DNA of 64,000 nt from Bryobacterales bacterium (GCA_003135055.1 PLDF01000361.1:1-64000), one strand, 5' to 3'. Positions 26,017 to 35,791 are shown, counted from the stretch's first letter. A program made the numbers and translations. The notes: a model not told the origin generated them from the letters alone.

Positions 26017-27630
26017 TTAGTTTAACAATCCGTAGACGTTGATCGCAAAGCCGCCCGGCGCGGTCAAGTTGACGCTGCCGAAGGATGGTATGTAGACCTT
26101 GCCGTTGGCGACAGTCGGCGTAGCCCACTTGGCCCAGCCGCCCAGATCGTCGCGGCTATGGTTGTCCTCGGAACTCCAGATCCGGTTCAGGTTGGAGGCG
26201 TCATAGGCCGAAAAAACTCCTTGATACGATAACCCGTCGGACGCTCCACTGACCGAATGTGAAGCCCAAAGAATCCCGGCGCCAGGCGTGGTTCCATTGG
26301 CGGAGATTGCCATGGCGGGCTCGTTCCCAATACCCGAAGCAATGATATCGGTCCCCGCCATCCATGACGCAGTATTAAAACTGGAGCCGTTGAACTGGTA
26401 CGCGATAGCGGCCCAACCTCGGCCCCATTCGTAGAGGTTGTTGTTATAAAACACCGGGTCGCCATATGAAGACGTATAGGTTGGCCACTCCTGCAACACA
26501 GCATCGGCGCTGCTCGAATACCCGCCCATCTGGGAACCATTCAGCAGGAAGAACACTCCAGCCTTACTACCGGCAACCGCATACTGTTCACCGGGCAGCA
26601 GAATGGTTCCGACCGAACCTACATCGGCATCTTCATCGTTGAGCGCCTGGAAGTTCCCGGGGGTGAAGAAGGTGCTGACCACCATGCCGGTGATCGCATT
26701 CATCTTCAAGACCGTCTCGCCGTAGTCCGAACCGCCTGCATTGGCATCGAACGTCCCGTTTCCGGTGGAGAGGTAGACGTTGCCGGCTGAATCCGCCGTC
26801 AAACCTGCGCCCGATTGCCAGATTCCGCCCTCTATTCCGTTCGGCGTAATGCACTTGATGAGGACGCGGCGTAGCGAGGTGCCGTCATAGCCGAAGAGCC
26901 AGCCATGATAAGGCCTTGTATCCTGATGGCCGGAAAACGCGATGTAGATGTTGCCATTCAATTCCAGCAGACCGGGCCTCTGCCATTCCATGAAGGGATT
27001 GAACGTGACTTGTCCATTGGCGGAGTCCGTCGGATACATCGGGTCTCCCGTACCCGCCACTTTCCCGGCAATCTGAACCGGACTCCCCGATCGCTCATGG
27101 CCGGTGGCGACGTCCAGCGCGTGGAGGTAGAAATTTGCCGTGCTGCTTACGTATGTTTCGGCCACCACGTAGATGGTGCCGCTGGCAGCGTCGATCACGG
27201 GCGTGGAAGTGATGCCGATGTTTGGCTGCAGACCCTTGTAGACCAAGCAAATGGGGATCGCGCTGCACTGTATTGGCGGGCCGACATTTACCTGCCACAG
27301 CACCTGCGCCGCGGGATTGTTGGCATCGAACGCATAGATGGAATTATTCTCGGTGACGGTGTATACCACGTTGTGAGCGACGCCGCCGATGGTCACGTTC
27401 GGCAGATACAGCGGCTGCGCGTAAACCTGTCCATCCACCGGCAGAGAAAACAACTTCCCGAAATTGGAATCCGATACGTTGGACGTGGTGAGGAGCGTCT
27501 CGGACGGATTTACGCCCAAGCGAGCATTACTGTAGCGATTGGTGATTACTGAAACCGGCTGCCCGAAACCGGCGGCGGCCGAAAGAAAGAAGAAAACAGG
27601 TCCGAATAGTCTGTGGATTTTGCGTAACAA
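26017..27630 (-). CDS. Secreted PQQ-like beta-propeller protein
   Basis: A 537-residue exported propeller. I chose the TTG at 27630 because GGAGG lies 5 bases upstream and it opens a signal peptide (LLRKIHRLFGPVFFFLSAAA). Repeated blades show the pattern strand-N-x-x-Y-A/V-F-D-A (for example YTVTENNSIYAFDANNP, YVVAETYVSSTANFYLHALD, ISANGTTPGAGILWASHS). The C-terminus GKVYIPSFGSVNLTAPGGFA resembles acidobacterial pyrroloquinoline-quinone-repeat proteins. No cofactor-binding disulfide of true quinoproteins is evident, so it may be structural or sugar-binding rather than an enzyme. Confidence 0.82.
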   Translation of the reverse strand: MLRKIHRLFGPVFFFLSAAAGFGQPVSVITNRYSNARLGVNPSETLLTTSNVSDSNFGKLFSLPVDGQVYAQPLYLPNVTIGGVAHNVVYTVTENNSIYAFDANNPAAQVLWQVNVGPPIQCSAIPICLVYKGLQPNIGITSTPVIDAASGTIYVVAETYVSSTANFYLHALDVATGHERSGSPVQIAGKVAGTGDPMYPTDSANGQVTFNPFMEWQRPGLLELNGNIYIAFSGHQDTRPYHGWLFGYDGTSLRRVLIKCITPNGIEGGIWQSGAGLTADSAGNVYLSTGNGTFDANAGGSDYGETVLKMNAITGMVVSTFFTPGNFQALNDEDADVGSVGTILLPGEQYAVAGSKAGVFFLLNGSQMGGYSSSADAVLQEWPTYTSSYGDPVFYNNNLYEWGRGWAAIAYQFNGSSFNTASWMAGTDIIASGIGNEPAMAISANGTTPGAGILWASHSVSGASDGLSYQGVFSAYDASNLNRIWSSEDNHSRDDLGGWAKWATPTVANGKVYIPSFGSVNLTAPGGFAINVYGLLN

Positions 27631-28355
27631 TGGTTCCTCCAAATGTGCAAAGTGCCAAATTGAAGCTGCCCGACGACGGAAGGGAGCCATCCCCGGAAGC
27701 GTGGAATACGTCAGGAACTTACCTGTAGTACAGTCAGTATTCTAGCGCACAATCCAGAGCCCGGAATATGGCATTAGTGCTACTGCAGGTGTATCCTTAT
27801 GGCTATTGTTGAGGCTTGTTAAATCCCGCATAATGTTGTGGATACATGGCCACCAATAGCTGGAAGCTATTGAATACATTGGGCGGGTAAAGGAAAACTC
27901 CCTATGCACGAGACTTATGATAGTACCATTACTTTGGTAAGGTTGAGGTTGCCTTTAGGTTGGTGCGTTAATTCACATGCGGCGATCCTGCCGGATTTTG
28001 CCGGCTTGAGCGTGCGGACACTCGCCACCCGAGCTACGTTCGATTCGGGGCTATCCGGCAGCTACAAAACACGGCGGCGGAATCGCCCCGGTCTCGCGGC
28101 CAGCCCAGGCGGCCCTTTCTTCGATGAGGATTCCGCGACGCCGGAGGACTGCTCTAACAGTTTCTACCCGTTGCGACTTCCGCGCATCTCTGAGGCTGAA
28201 CGTTCCGTTTTCACGATCCGGCATCTACGACAGTTGGCCCACCGAGTTTTCCCGGCGGAGGCGCTGGACGAGACCAGCCGCTGCTTTACTTAGCCGAACA
28301 TCGGCCATGGAAGGAATTCAACCGGGGCTGCTCGAAAAGCGCGGCGGCTGTACTT
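27631..28355. other. Spacer with no recognisable gene
   Basis: About 720 bases, unusually AT-rich near 27720-27960. Frames in the second half (27904-28293) are open but show no family pattern. They could be decayed. Confidence 0.45.
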
Positions 28356-28764
28356 ATGAGGATCCTCGTCGAGGGAACCGAGTTTGAGCAGCCATACGTC
28401 GTCATCACCCAGGACGTGTACGAGAAGCTTCTCGATCTGTTTGGCGATGCCAGTCCCTTGCACTCAGCGATGAGACCGCAATTTAATTTCGTGCGGGTTT
28501 GCCGCTAAGCTTATGCACGGCGCGACACTGAACGGGTTCCTATCCAATTTCGTCGGCATGCGCTTCCCTGGGAAGCGTACGCTGGAATGGGGCGTGGAGA
28601 TCGGCTTTGTTAAGCCCGCATACGTTGGCGACGTTCTCAAACTGCACGCCGCCGTCAAGCAGCGGCTGGAATGCAATAAGGTGGTAACTCTGCATTTCCG
28701 GTTTCTTAGGGAGAGCGTCATTGTCGCGAAAGGCCTCGTCTCGGTCATGATCTGCGACCTTTGA
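28356..28764 (+). pseudogene. Broken MaoC-like acyl dehydratase
   Basis: Three frames together spell a MaoC-type hot-dog protein. The first (from ATG 28356) gives EGTEFEQPYVVITQDVYEKL then FGDASPLHS. A second keeps SDETAI. The third gives CGFAAKLMHGATLNGFLSNF, MRFPGKRTLEWGVEIGF and KPAYVGDVLKLHAAVKQRLE. The pieces run in family order (FGDxxPLHxDE, then GF-x-x-x-x-x-H-G, then FxxPxxxGD) but two shifts and a stop separate them. It is a decayed enoyl-hydratase/dehydratase gene of about 135 residues. Confidence 0.72.
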
Positions 28765-28797
28765 CGCGTCGCGATCCCATGCAACGGTGAACTCGGG

Positions 28798-29715
28798 CTA
28801 CTGCTGTGGGTGACTCTCCCTGGCAATAACCGCTTCCCACCCTCCTACCATCGTGTAGCGGCGCCGGAGGAGCAGCCAGGGCAATTTGAACGCATGGGAG
28901 ATTACCGTCCTTGACGGATGCGCGCCGAATTCGGTCTCGGCGATCGACGGGCGCGACCGGATAAGGCTGAAATCGCGTTCGAGGCCGAGCGATGCCGGCA
29001 GATTCTCCCAGAATGCCTGGCCCATGTCGTGCAGATGCGCCGGATAAGTGAAGTCGATGTGCACCCCGAAACGCCCGGCCAGTTGAACGATCGACGCCAC
29101 ATTGGGCGTCCGGAAATATGCGCGGCCATGCTCGCACAAAGAGTTCAGCAGGCCGAGGATGGTATCGCGCGGATATGCTATATGCTCCACAACTGCGCTG
29201 GCGATGACAATATCGAATCCGTCGCCGGCCTCTTGCAGGCTCCGATAACAGTCTACAGTGGCTGCGCCCCAATCCCTTTGACAAGAGGCGTTGTAGTCGA
29301 CCAGCGCGATTTCGACGCGCCGAGTTCCCCTCTCCGTAAACTGGCGCGCCAGCGATCTGGAGATGGTCGCATCCACGCCCCCTCCGAAATCGAGGATCCT
29401 CAGATCGTTCTTGGGCGCATCGCTTAGTTGCCGGAACAAATGCCGGGCGAAGCGATCGCTGCCGTCGAAGGTAGCCGTACCGCCCGTGGCGTCGTAGTAG
29501 CGGCCGTAGTAGTCGCTCAATACATTCGGCTGGGGCATCCGGGAGGCGGACATGCACCCGCAGCGGCATGCCAGAAGATTCACCAGCGGGTTGCGCTGAA
29601 GCGCGATCACGGGCCGCCGATTCCCGGCATAGGCGCAGATTGGGCACGCCGCTTCCTCCGGCCGCAGTTCGTTCTCGGATAAGTGGACGCCTTTCTGATG
29701 TATCGAAACTGGCAT
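28798..29715 (-). CDS. SAM-dependent methyltransferase with N-terminal zinc ribbon
   Basis: A 305-residue class I methyltransferase. N-terminal cysteines CPICAYAG and CRCGC look like a zinc ribbon, as in sugar C-methyltransferases and 'methyltransferase-23' proteins. The SAM site is LRILDFGGGVDA (motif I, about residues 106-117). DYN follows strand 2, DIVIASAVVEHI is motif post-I/II, and YFRTPNVASI follows. The conserved HIDFTYPAHLHDMG after motif III is typical of proteins that modify sugars or lipids. Substrate unknown. Its start follows a spacer of relics. Confidence 0.85.
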   Translation of the reverse strand: MPVSIHQKGVHLSENELRPEEAACPICAYAGNRRPVIALQRNPLVNLLACRCGCMSASRMPQPNVLSDYYGRYYDATGGTATFDGSDRFARHLFRQLSDAPKNDLRILDFGGGVDATISRSLARQFTERGTRRVEIALVDYNASCQRDWGAATVDCYRSLQEAGDGFDIVIASAVVEHIAYPRDTILGLLNSLCEHGRAYFRTPNVASIVQLAGRFGVHIDFTYPAHLHDMGQAFWENLPASLGLERDFSLIRSRPSIAETEFGAHPSRTVISHAFKLPWLLLRRRYTMVGGWEAVIARESHPQQ

Positions 29716-30672
29716 CTGTCACTCTCGCGGTCTGTCCGGGCGCGAACTGGTCCTCGGACTTTCCCCAGCATCGCCCGATTCGGGTACGAACCGGCGCGCA
29801 TGCGGAGACGGAATGGGTGCGGTCAAATCCTGGGAATCAGGCATACGCCACGTATCGTTTGGAATTGATTTGCCGTGCAGGGGTCAGTATGGTTGCGATA
29901 GGGGACTGAAAAGGCTCTGTGGACCGGGCATAACAATCGAAACCTCCGAGTGCGCGGCTGCGCCAATCGAACATACCGGCAGCAGCAAGGCCTGCCTGCC
30001 GACGCAAAACTTTTGCCAAACGTCCTCTTTAAACATCTCATTCTAGCGTACGGCCGGAGGCTGTGGGCAGTAGTTTTATTTGATTTGGGATGTATCTTTA
30101 GTGTCTTTCATGAAATCGTCGCCTTTTCCGGCAAAATTGTTTCCTGCAAGTGCGTTTGGCCCTTTATCTGTATGGGTTTGGTGGCTATTTTGAAATGGAT
30201 TGGACCGGTAGCGCCATTTGTGGTCGCGGGTACGCGGGGTTAGAAAAGCGCGTCGCCGAACTGCCAGGACGAGTTCGTCAACTGGAATCGGCTGCGACTT
30301 CTCATTACCGTAGACCGGCGCGACCACCGGCAGGGATGCCAGCGCCCAGCACGGCTACCGTGATAGCGCCACGCCGGAAGAGCGCTAATTGCGGGTGGCT
30401 GATCGTCCTATTGCGGATTGCAATGACTATGCATGGGGGCGTCGCCGTGGTTACCCGAAGCGCCGGAAGCGGGGCTTCGGTGGGCGCGAGAAGGGACCCA
30501 ACCATGACCTGCTCTTCCGGCGACGCCTTCGCCACCGATTCCTCCGCCTTCGAGCGCCTCCAATGGGTGGCCAATTCCTGCGAGCGCGCCTATCGCCGCG
30601 CCCTCAACAGGTTCGTTACCAGTACCCAATTGCAGCCGTTGAGGCTCCGCGGCGGAACGGGCGTGATACGCT
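29716..30672. other. Gene-poor region with a relic fragment
   Basis: No intact gene seen. On the plus strand around 30500-30640 a frame reads WVANSCERAYRRALNRF, similar to the C-terminal FERTCHRALKELQ of the 'STGPRT-EGKA' family protein at 33491-33898, so it is probably a remnant of that family. Confidence 0.45.
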
Positions 30673-31344
30673 GTGGTTGCTGTGCTGCCGTCTCCCGCTA
30701 AGCCCTTGCCGCCCGCCTGCGGCCAATGCACGACCAACATGCAATTGGCGTTGCCCGGCGCGCCGCCGCAACAATCGGCATCGCAGTTGCTTCGCGCAAG
30801 CGACGGCAAGATGCGGATGGATTACGGAAATACTTCGGTGATCACCAATCCGGCGGCGCAGCATGCGATCATTCTCGATCACATCAAGCAGGAGGCGCGT
30901 GTGATCCCGATACCGCAGATATCTCAGATGCCTAAAATACCCCAGTTGGGAGTGCCCGGAATGCCTGGCGCGCCCGCGCCGCCCGCGGTTCAAAGCGTGG
31001 ATTTGGGCAAAGGCTTCATTGAGGGCCACGCGGTAACAGGCACTCAGCTTACGTTTCACATGCCCACCATGCCGCCGGTTCCGGGGATGCCGAAGGCTCC
31101 GGGAATGCCGCAAGCGCCAGGCGCACCGCAGGCTCCGGGCATGCCGCAAACGCCGGGCGCGCCCAAACCTCCGGCGATGCCTACGGTGGCGGAGGTGTGG
31201 ACCAGCACGTCGCTGCACCTGCCGGTGCTCACGAAGATCACCGGGAGTTTCGGACAGCGCACGTGCTATTGCAAGAATGCGCCGACCGGGGAGCCGCATC
31301 CGTCGGCGTTTCAGATTCCGCCTGGGTATAGTTTGGCGAAGTAA
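30673..31344 (+). CDS. Proline-rich protein with collagen-like linker
   Basis: A 223-residue frame from a GTG. The first half (QLLRASDGKMRMDYGNTSVI, HAIILDHIKQEARVIPI) resembles DUF4412-like secreted proteins. Residues 130-175 are a low-complexity array of P-G-M-P / P-G-A-P units (GMPKAPGMPQAPGAPQAPGM). No signal peptide is in frame, but a hydrophobic segment (TLWLLCCRLPLSP) lies just upstream in another frame, which suggests an N-terminal frameshift. Probably an envelope protein or its decayed form. Function unknown. Confidence 0.5.
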   Translation: MVAVLPSPAKPLPPACGQCTTNMQLALPGAPPQQSASQLLRASDGKMRMDYGNTSVITNPAAQHAIILDHIKQEARVIPIPQISQMPKIPQLGVPGMPGAPAPPAVQSVDLGKGFIEGHAVTGTQLTFHMPTMPPVPGMPKAPGMPQAPGAPQAPGMPQTPGAPKPPAMPTVAEVWTSTSLHLPVLTKITGSFGQRTCYCKNAPTGEPHPSAFQIPPGYSLAK

Positions 31345-31870
31345 TTATAAGAGACTCAACCCGCCGTCATCCCGACGGATTCCACCACTCGATAGCTCGG
31401 CGGCCGCGGTTTCCCATGGGTGTACGTCTCAGAATGGGCGAAATGCGGGGGCGGCTGGCGTGGTCTTGCGGCGGCTGGACGGGCACGGAATAGTGTCCGT
31501 TTGTGGGACTAGGGTCGTTTGGCATATCGGCATATTGGGGCCCCGACAGGCCTGGGGCCGCGAAAGATGCGGCCTGTGATTCGGGTTGTAAAGCGCAATA
31601 GTGATGCAACAACGATAGTTTGTTACGGGTGACTGCTTCCAAGAAGGGATTGAACGGATGAGCGCCGCCGACTGGCCGGCGCAGAAGCGATCGCGGTTCG
31701 CCTGCGTCGGCCGGTCGATTATTCAATTGTCAAAGATCCGGAGGCGCGGCGAACGGCCGATCAGAGAGGAGCCGCGGGCGCCGATAGCTGTCCGTTGAGG
31801 GGACGAGGGTCAATACGGTTCACTTAACGCCTCTAGCCCGGAAATTACGGGTATTGGCTCAATTCGAAGC

Positions 31871-31892
31871 GCGTTCACAAGAGTGTGAACGC
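31871..31892. repeat. Dispersed palindrome, GTTCACA family, copy 3
   Basis: Perfect inverted repeat GCGTTCACA-AGAG-TGTGAACGC, nine-base arms. Same core as copies at 2642 and 5839. Confidence 0.85.
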
Positions 31893-31901
31893 GGCACGCA
31901 G

Positions 31902-31943
31902 GAGTGCGTGCGCCACGAGTGCGTGCGCCACAAGTGCCTGGGC
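31902..31943 (+). repeat. 15-bp tandem repeat
   Basis: Two perfect units GAGTGCGTGCGCCAC and a third partial, degenerate unit, ending 35 bases before the 5'-nucleotidase ATG. Confidence 0.8.
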
Positions 31944-31977
31944 TAGGCCTAAGCACCTGAGGTAAGGGCACGTTACA

Positions 31978-33312
31978 ATGGAGCGCATGCTCCGTGGAAT
32001 CCGTCGCGCCGCGGCCTTGCTTTTGCTGGCGTGCACGACGCTGGCCGGTGAAGTCCGGACCCTGACCATCCTTCACTTGAACGATCTGCACGCGCATATC
32101 TCGCCTGAAAACGGGCGCGGCGGCTTCGCCTATCTGGCTACGGTCATTAAGCGCGAGCGCGCCAACTGCGCCGATTGCATCCTGCTCAACGCGGGCGATC
32201 TGGTGCAGGGCAGCCCGGTTTCCACTATCTTTCACGGCGATCCCATTTACCAGTTGGCGAACCTGTTGGGATTCGATGCCGCCTGCCTGGGAAACCACGA
32301 ATTCGACTACGGCTGGGCGCAGGCCGCGCAGTTCGCCAAAATCGCCAATTACCCCATAGTGACGGCCAACGTGGTGAACGCCGCGGGGGAGCTGATCACG
32401 CCGAAACCGTACGTCATTCTTAAGGTCAACGGCTTGCGCGTGGCCGTGATTGGAGCCATGACCGAGACTTTGAACACGCTCAGCACTCCCAAATCGCTGG
32501 GCGAGTGGCATACCATTCCGCTGGTGGAGACTGTGCGCAAATATGCCCGGGAGCTGCGCAGCCAATCCGATCTGGTGGTGCTGCTGGCGCACATCGGCGG
32601 CGGAGAAGAGAGCGCGATCCTGAATTCGGTTGCGGAGATTCCGGTGTCGGTAACCGGCCACATCCATTCGGGAATGACCGAAGCGATGTCTCACGACGGC
32701 CGCGTGCTGGTCCGCGTCAGGAGTTATGGCGAAGAGCTGGGCCGCCTGGAATTGAAGGTGGACACCGAAAAGAAAGCCCCGGTCTCGTGGACGTGGAAGC
32801 GCATCCCGGTGGATACCGCGAATACCGAGCCCGACGCCGCGATGGCGCGCCAGGTGAAGCTTTGGGAGGACAAGGTTACCGCCCAAGTGGACCGGCCGCT
32901 GGCGATCGCCAGCCGCACTTTCACCAAGGGCGAAGTGAAGCGGCTCATCGAGCAAGCCCTCCGCGAAGAAACCCACTCCGATTTCGCATGGATGAACAGC
33001 GGCGGCGTCCGCGACCCACTGCCGCAAGGCCAGTTGCTGGACCGCCATATCTGGAACATTATGCCGTTCGACAACGAGGTCCTGATTGGGACCTTTAAGG
33101 GCCGCGACCTGCCCAAGGTAGTGATAGGCGACAAAAAGATCGACCCCGATCGCGACTACACGCTGGCGGTGAGCGATTACACGGCCGCCAATCAGGAGAC
33201 AGGGGAGAATCTCCGCACCACGGGCCTGCAATTCCCCAAGTACGCCGGGCTGATGCGGGATATGCTGCTCGATTGGTTCCGTAAGAAGAAGGTCATTGAA
33301 AGCGTGGAGTAG
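31978..33312 (+). CDS. Secreted 5'-nucleotidase / metallophosphatase (UshA-like)
   Basis: A 444-residue periplasmic phosphoesterase with a signal peptide (about 1-24, LLLLACTTLAGE). The metallophosphatase domain carries HLNDLHAH (metal Asp36, His38), NAGDLVQGSP, CLGNHEFDYG, LLAHIGGGEE and SVTGHIHS, so all metal ligands are present. The C-terminal 5'-nucleotidase domain has FAWMNSGGVRDPLPQG and WNIMPFDNEVLIGTF, the substrate-binding motifs. It should dephosphorylate extracellular nucleotides or UDP-sugars for salvage. It appears monocistronic. The ATG at 31987 is an alternative start. Confidence 0.92.
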   Translation: MERMLRGIRRAAALLLLACTTLAGEVRTLTILHLNDLHAHISPENGRGGFAYLATVIKRERANCADCILLNAGDLVQGSPVSTIFHGDPIYQLANLLGFDAACLGNHEFDYGWAQAAQFAKIANYPIVTANVVNAAGELITPKPYVILKVNGLRVAVIGAMTETLNTLSTPKSLGEWHTIPLVETVRKYARELRSQSDLVVLLAHIGGGEESAILNSVAEIPVSVTGHIHSGMTEAMSHDGRVLVRVRSYGEELGRLELKVDTEKKAPVSWTWKRIPVDTANTEPDAAMARQVKLWEDKVTAQVDRPLAIASRTFTKGEVKRLIEQALREETHSDFAWMNSGGVRDPLPQGQLLDRHIWNIMPFDNEVLIGTFKGRDLPKVVIGDKKIDPDRDYTLAVSDYTAANQETGENLRTTGLQFPKYAGLMRDMLLDWFRKKKVIESVE

Positions 33313-33490
33313 GGCGGGGTTCGCCTGGCAACTGCCGCGCTGGCGTTCGGGGCCACGGCTGAGCCGGAAAGAGCGCGCGAGGCTCATCGTCGAGGCTCGC
33401 CAGTCAAATTGATGTCGGGCCGGTATCGCGATTCTGTTTTTCCCTCTGGTTATTGTGCCGCTTTGGTATGGCCGCCAATCGGATTGGGGG

Positions 33491-33898
33491 CTAAACATTT
33501 TCGGGCCGCCGTCCAGACCCAAAGCTGGCAAAGGGCGGGGCGTCTGGGTCAACAACCGGGTCGGCAACAGGCGGTTGGGGGGCTGCGTGATCGGGGGTTT
33601 TCGGATTCTGACGGAACGATACCAAATTCGCGGAAGTGGGTGTGGATTGTTGGGGTTGCGGGGAGGGGGCGGCGGGCTCAGCGTTCTCCGGCAGGGGACA
33701 GGGGTTGGCGGGCACGTTGGCAGGCGACAGCGCCTGCCCCACTTTGAGGTGTTGCAACTCTTTGAGGGCGCGGTGACAGGTGCGCTCGAACGTGGAGGAG
33801 GCGTTGCAGCGGGACGCGGCTTTCCCTTCGGTGGTGCGCGGACCGGTAGATTTTTGCGAATTCATGCGGTCCGCAGCGGTTTGTTTAGCGGTTGGCAT
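33491..33898 (-). CDS. Internally deleted 'STGPRT-EGKA' family protein
   Basis: A 135-residue frame with GAGAGG upstream of its ATG. The N-terminus AADRMNSQKSTGPRTTEGKA is the hallmark of a large uncharacterised family, abundant in acidobacteria. Members normally have some 100-200 residues between this and a C-terminal helix of the form ERxxHRALxELxxL. Here SRCNA is followed almost at once by SSTFERTCHRALKELQHLK, so the middle is missing. The rest is proline-rich. The frame is intact, so a shortened product may be made. Function of the family is unknown to me. Confidence 0.6.
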   Translation of the reverse strand: MPTAKQTAADRMNSQKSTGPRTTEGKAASRCNASSTFERTCHRALKELQHLKVGQALSPANVPANPCPLPENAEPAAPSPQPQQSTPTSANLVSFRQNPKTPDHAAPQPPVADPVVDPDAPPFASFGSGRRPENV

Positions 33899-34144
33899 AA
33901 GGCCTCTCGACTAAAGGCTAACAGGCGTTTTTGGGGTGCAAAGGGAGCGGCGGGGCTTAAGTGCTTTAGAATGGCCGAAAAAGGCCGAAAAATAAAGGTC
34001 GAAGTGCTGTGAACGAGGTTTTTGGGGAGGGGGCGGAATGTAGGAAAGTCCCAGTTCCGGGCAAAGTAAGCAGCGGGTTGCCACTCCCCCGATCAAAGAT
34101 GCCTGCACCGGGGTGCGCTTTCGAAGTAAACCTCGACAGCCTTC

Positions 34145-34615
34145 CTATACCGGCAGCTGTTGGAGTAACGCGTCTTCTGCGAACTCCGCCGGGTCCGTAA
34201 AGCTCTGGAGCGAATCGAGCGATTCCAATACGCGCTCGAGCAGACTGTCGGTTTGTGAAACCGTGGTCTTCAAGGTGTCGATGGAACGCGCCTGTGAAGT
34301 GAGGCGGTCGTCCAGCGACGACATGGTCTTCGCAAGCAGTTTTTCCATTGCCGAGACAATTTGCGAAGTGGATGGCATATCCGCCAATTTGGCGGCGTGC
34401 TCATCGAGCCGCACTTCCATTTGCGCGAAGCGGCCGGTGCTGGCGGTTTCCTGCGTGGCGATTCTGGTTTCCAGATTCGCTAAGGCGCGCTTGATCTCTA
34501 GGGTTACAGCGGGGTCGAGGCCGCTACCCTCGCGGCGTCCGGCGGTCAGCACTCCAGCCGCTATGCCAGCCAGAAACGCTGCAACTCCGGGAAGGATAAG
34601 AAATGTTCGTGACAT
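34145..34615 (-). CDS. Membrane-anchored coiled-coil protein
   Basis: About 156 residues from the ATG at 34615, with one N-terminal membrane segment (LILPGVAAFLAGIAAGVL) followed by long heptad-rich helices (ALANLETRIATQETASTGRF, ARSIDTLKTTVSQTDSLLER). No enzyme motif. Likely an inner-membrane protein with a periplasmic or cytoplasmic coiled coil. A TTG ten codons upstream is an alternative start. It is divergent from the histidine kinase gene 183 bases away, so it could belong to that regulon. Confidence 0.65.
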   Translation of the reverse strand: MSRTFLILPGVAAFLAGIAAGVLTAGRREGSGLDPAVTLEIKRALANLETRIATQETASTGRFAQMEVRLDEHAAKLADMPSTSQIVSAMEKLLAKTMSSLDDRLTSQARSIDTLKTTVSQTDSLLERVLESLDSLQSFTDPAEFAEDALLQQLPV

Positions 34616-34798
34616 CCGTAGTACAAGTATGCGCCTTTTTGCCAAGCAAGTGCAAGTTCTACTATAAGTACTAAGCGTACTGAGTACGTACTGGGTACGT
34701 CTCGCAATTGCTTACCTCAGAATATACTGCCATTCTAATCAGCATTAACCGATCCGTGATATCCGGCATTTTGACGGTCGGGAGTAGGAGATTTCTGG

Positions 34799-35791
34799 TT
34801 GAATGAAGCGTCTGAATCCGCCCTCGGTGAGGCGCAGCCTTTCTTGTTGGTTTGCGACCGCCAAGGTTGCGTGGTTCGCCTAAGCGCGTACGCACAATCC
34901 GAATTGGGCGCCCCGGAGAACCCGGCGGCGGAATTCGCCGGCTGGAATCGCGCCGGCGCAAGCTATCGGGTGTGGCCGGTTCTGGCGCTGCCCGGCGCGC
35001 TGCTGATCGGCGCGCAAGCGGAGCGGCAGGGCAAAACGGATACGGTCCGGATTGAGGACTGGATTCTCCGCCACTATCCGCGCCTCCAGCGGGCGCAACG
35101 CGAACTCCAGGATCGAGCGCGAGGCCGGGGAAACGGCAGCGGATGCGGAGCCGCCCGGCAGATCGAGCTGGAGCGCCAAAGGCTGGGGCGCGAGCTGCAC
35201 ACCGGCGTGGGTCAAATGCTGGCGGCCATCGGTCTGCAACTTGAGGCGATCGCCATCCAAATGCCCGATCCGGCGGAGGCGATACGACGGGCGCTCGATG
35301 CGATCGGGCGGCTGGCAGGCGGTGCGCTCGAACAAGTATGCGGGATCTCGCGCCGTTTGCATCCGCCGGAGTGGCAGCGGCTCACGCTGGAGACGGCGCT
35401 GAGCCAGTTGTGGGAAGTCACCGGGATTGCGCAGCGGTTCGAGGCCCGGTTATGCATTCAGACGCTGCTGGAGGAACCGGCGCAGGAAATCAAGGCGCTG
35501 TTCTACCGCGCCGCGCAGGAAGGGTTGGCCAATATCGCGAGGCACTCCGCCGCTTCGCGGGTGGAGATGAGGCTCGAAGCGCGGAGCGGCACGGTCTCCC
35601 TGATTATTGGCGACGATGGCCGCGGCTTCGATGCCTCCGGGTTGGCCGCCGCGCCGGCTAGCATCGAGCGGGGCATCGGGCTGCGGTCCATCCGCGAAGA
35701 GGCCGCCCGATTAGGCGCAAAACTGGAAATAAGGAGCGGGCCTGACGGCACTACGCTAAGAGTGCTGGGGCCGTTCGCACCGCGCGAATAA
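34799..35791 (+). CDS. NarL-type sensor histidine kinase (HisKA_3)
   Basis: A 330-residue cytoplasmic kinase of the NarX/LiaS/DegS class. The TTG at 34799 is the start, with TAGGAGA 7-8 bases before it. Residues 12-75 look like a divergent PAS-like sensor (FLLVCDRQGCVVRLSAYAQ). The dimerisation/phosphoacceptor domain has ERQRLGRELHTGVGQ, with the phosphorylated His134. HATPase: EGLANIARHSAAS (N box), IGDDGRGFD (G1) and GIGLRSIREEAARLGA. No membrane segment, so it senses a cytosolic signal. It ends 7 bases before its response-regulator partner. Confidence 0.9.
   Translation: MNEASESALGEAQPFLLVCDRQGCVVRLSAYAQSELGAPENPAAEFAGWNRAGASYRVWPVLALPGALLIGAQAERQGKTDTVRIEDWILRHYPRLQRAQRELQDRARGRGNGSGCGAARQIELERQRLGRELHTGVGQMLAAIGLQLEAIAIQMPDPAEAIRRALDAIGRLAGGALEQVCGISRRLHPPEWQRLTLETALSQLWEVTGIAQRFEARLCIQTLLEEPAQEIKALFYRAAQEGLANIARHSAASRVEMRLEARSGTVSLIIGDDGRGFDASGLAAAPASIERGIGLRSIREEAARLGAKLEIRSGPDGTTLRVLGPFAPRE

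Larger units (their letters stand above)
31345..31977. other. Spacer with a palindrome and short tandem repeats
   Basis: No gene recognised. Contains the GTTCACA palindrome at 31871-31892 and 15-base tandem repeats at 31902-31943, just upstream of the 5'-nucleotidase gene. Confidence 0.55.

Noticed and set aside
31810-33567. 585-residue open frame on the minus strand
   Set aside because: Antisense to the clear 5'-nucleotidase gene; arginine/histidine-rich shadow with no family pattern.
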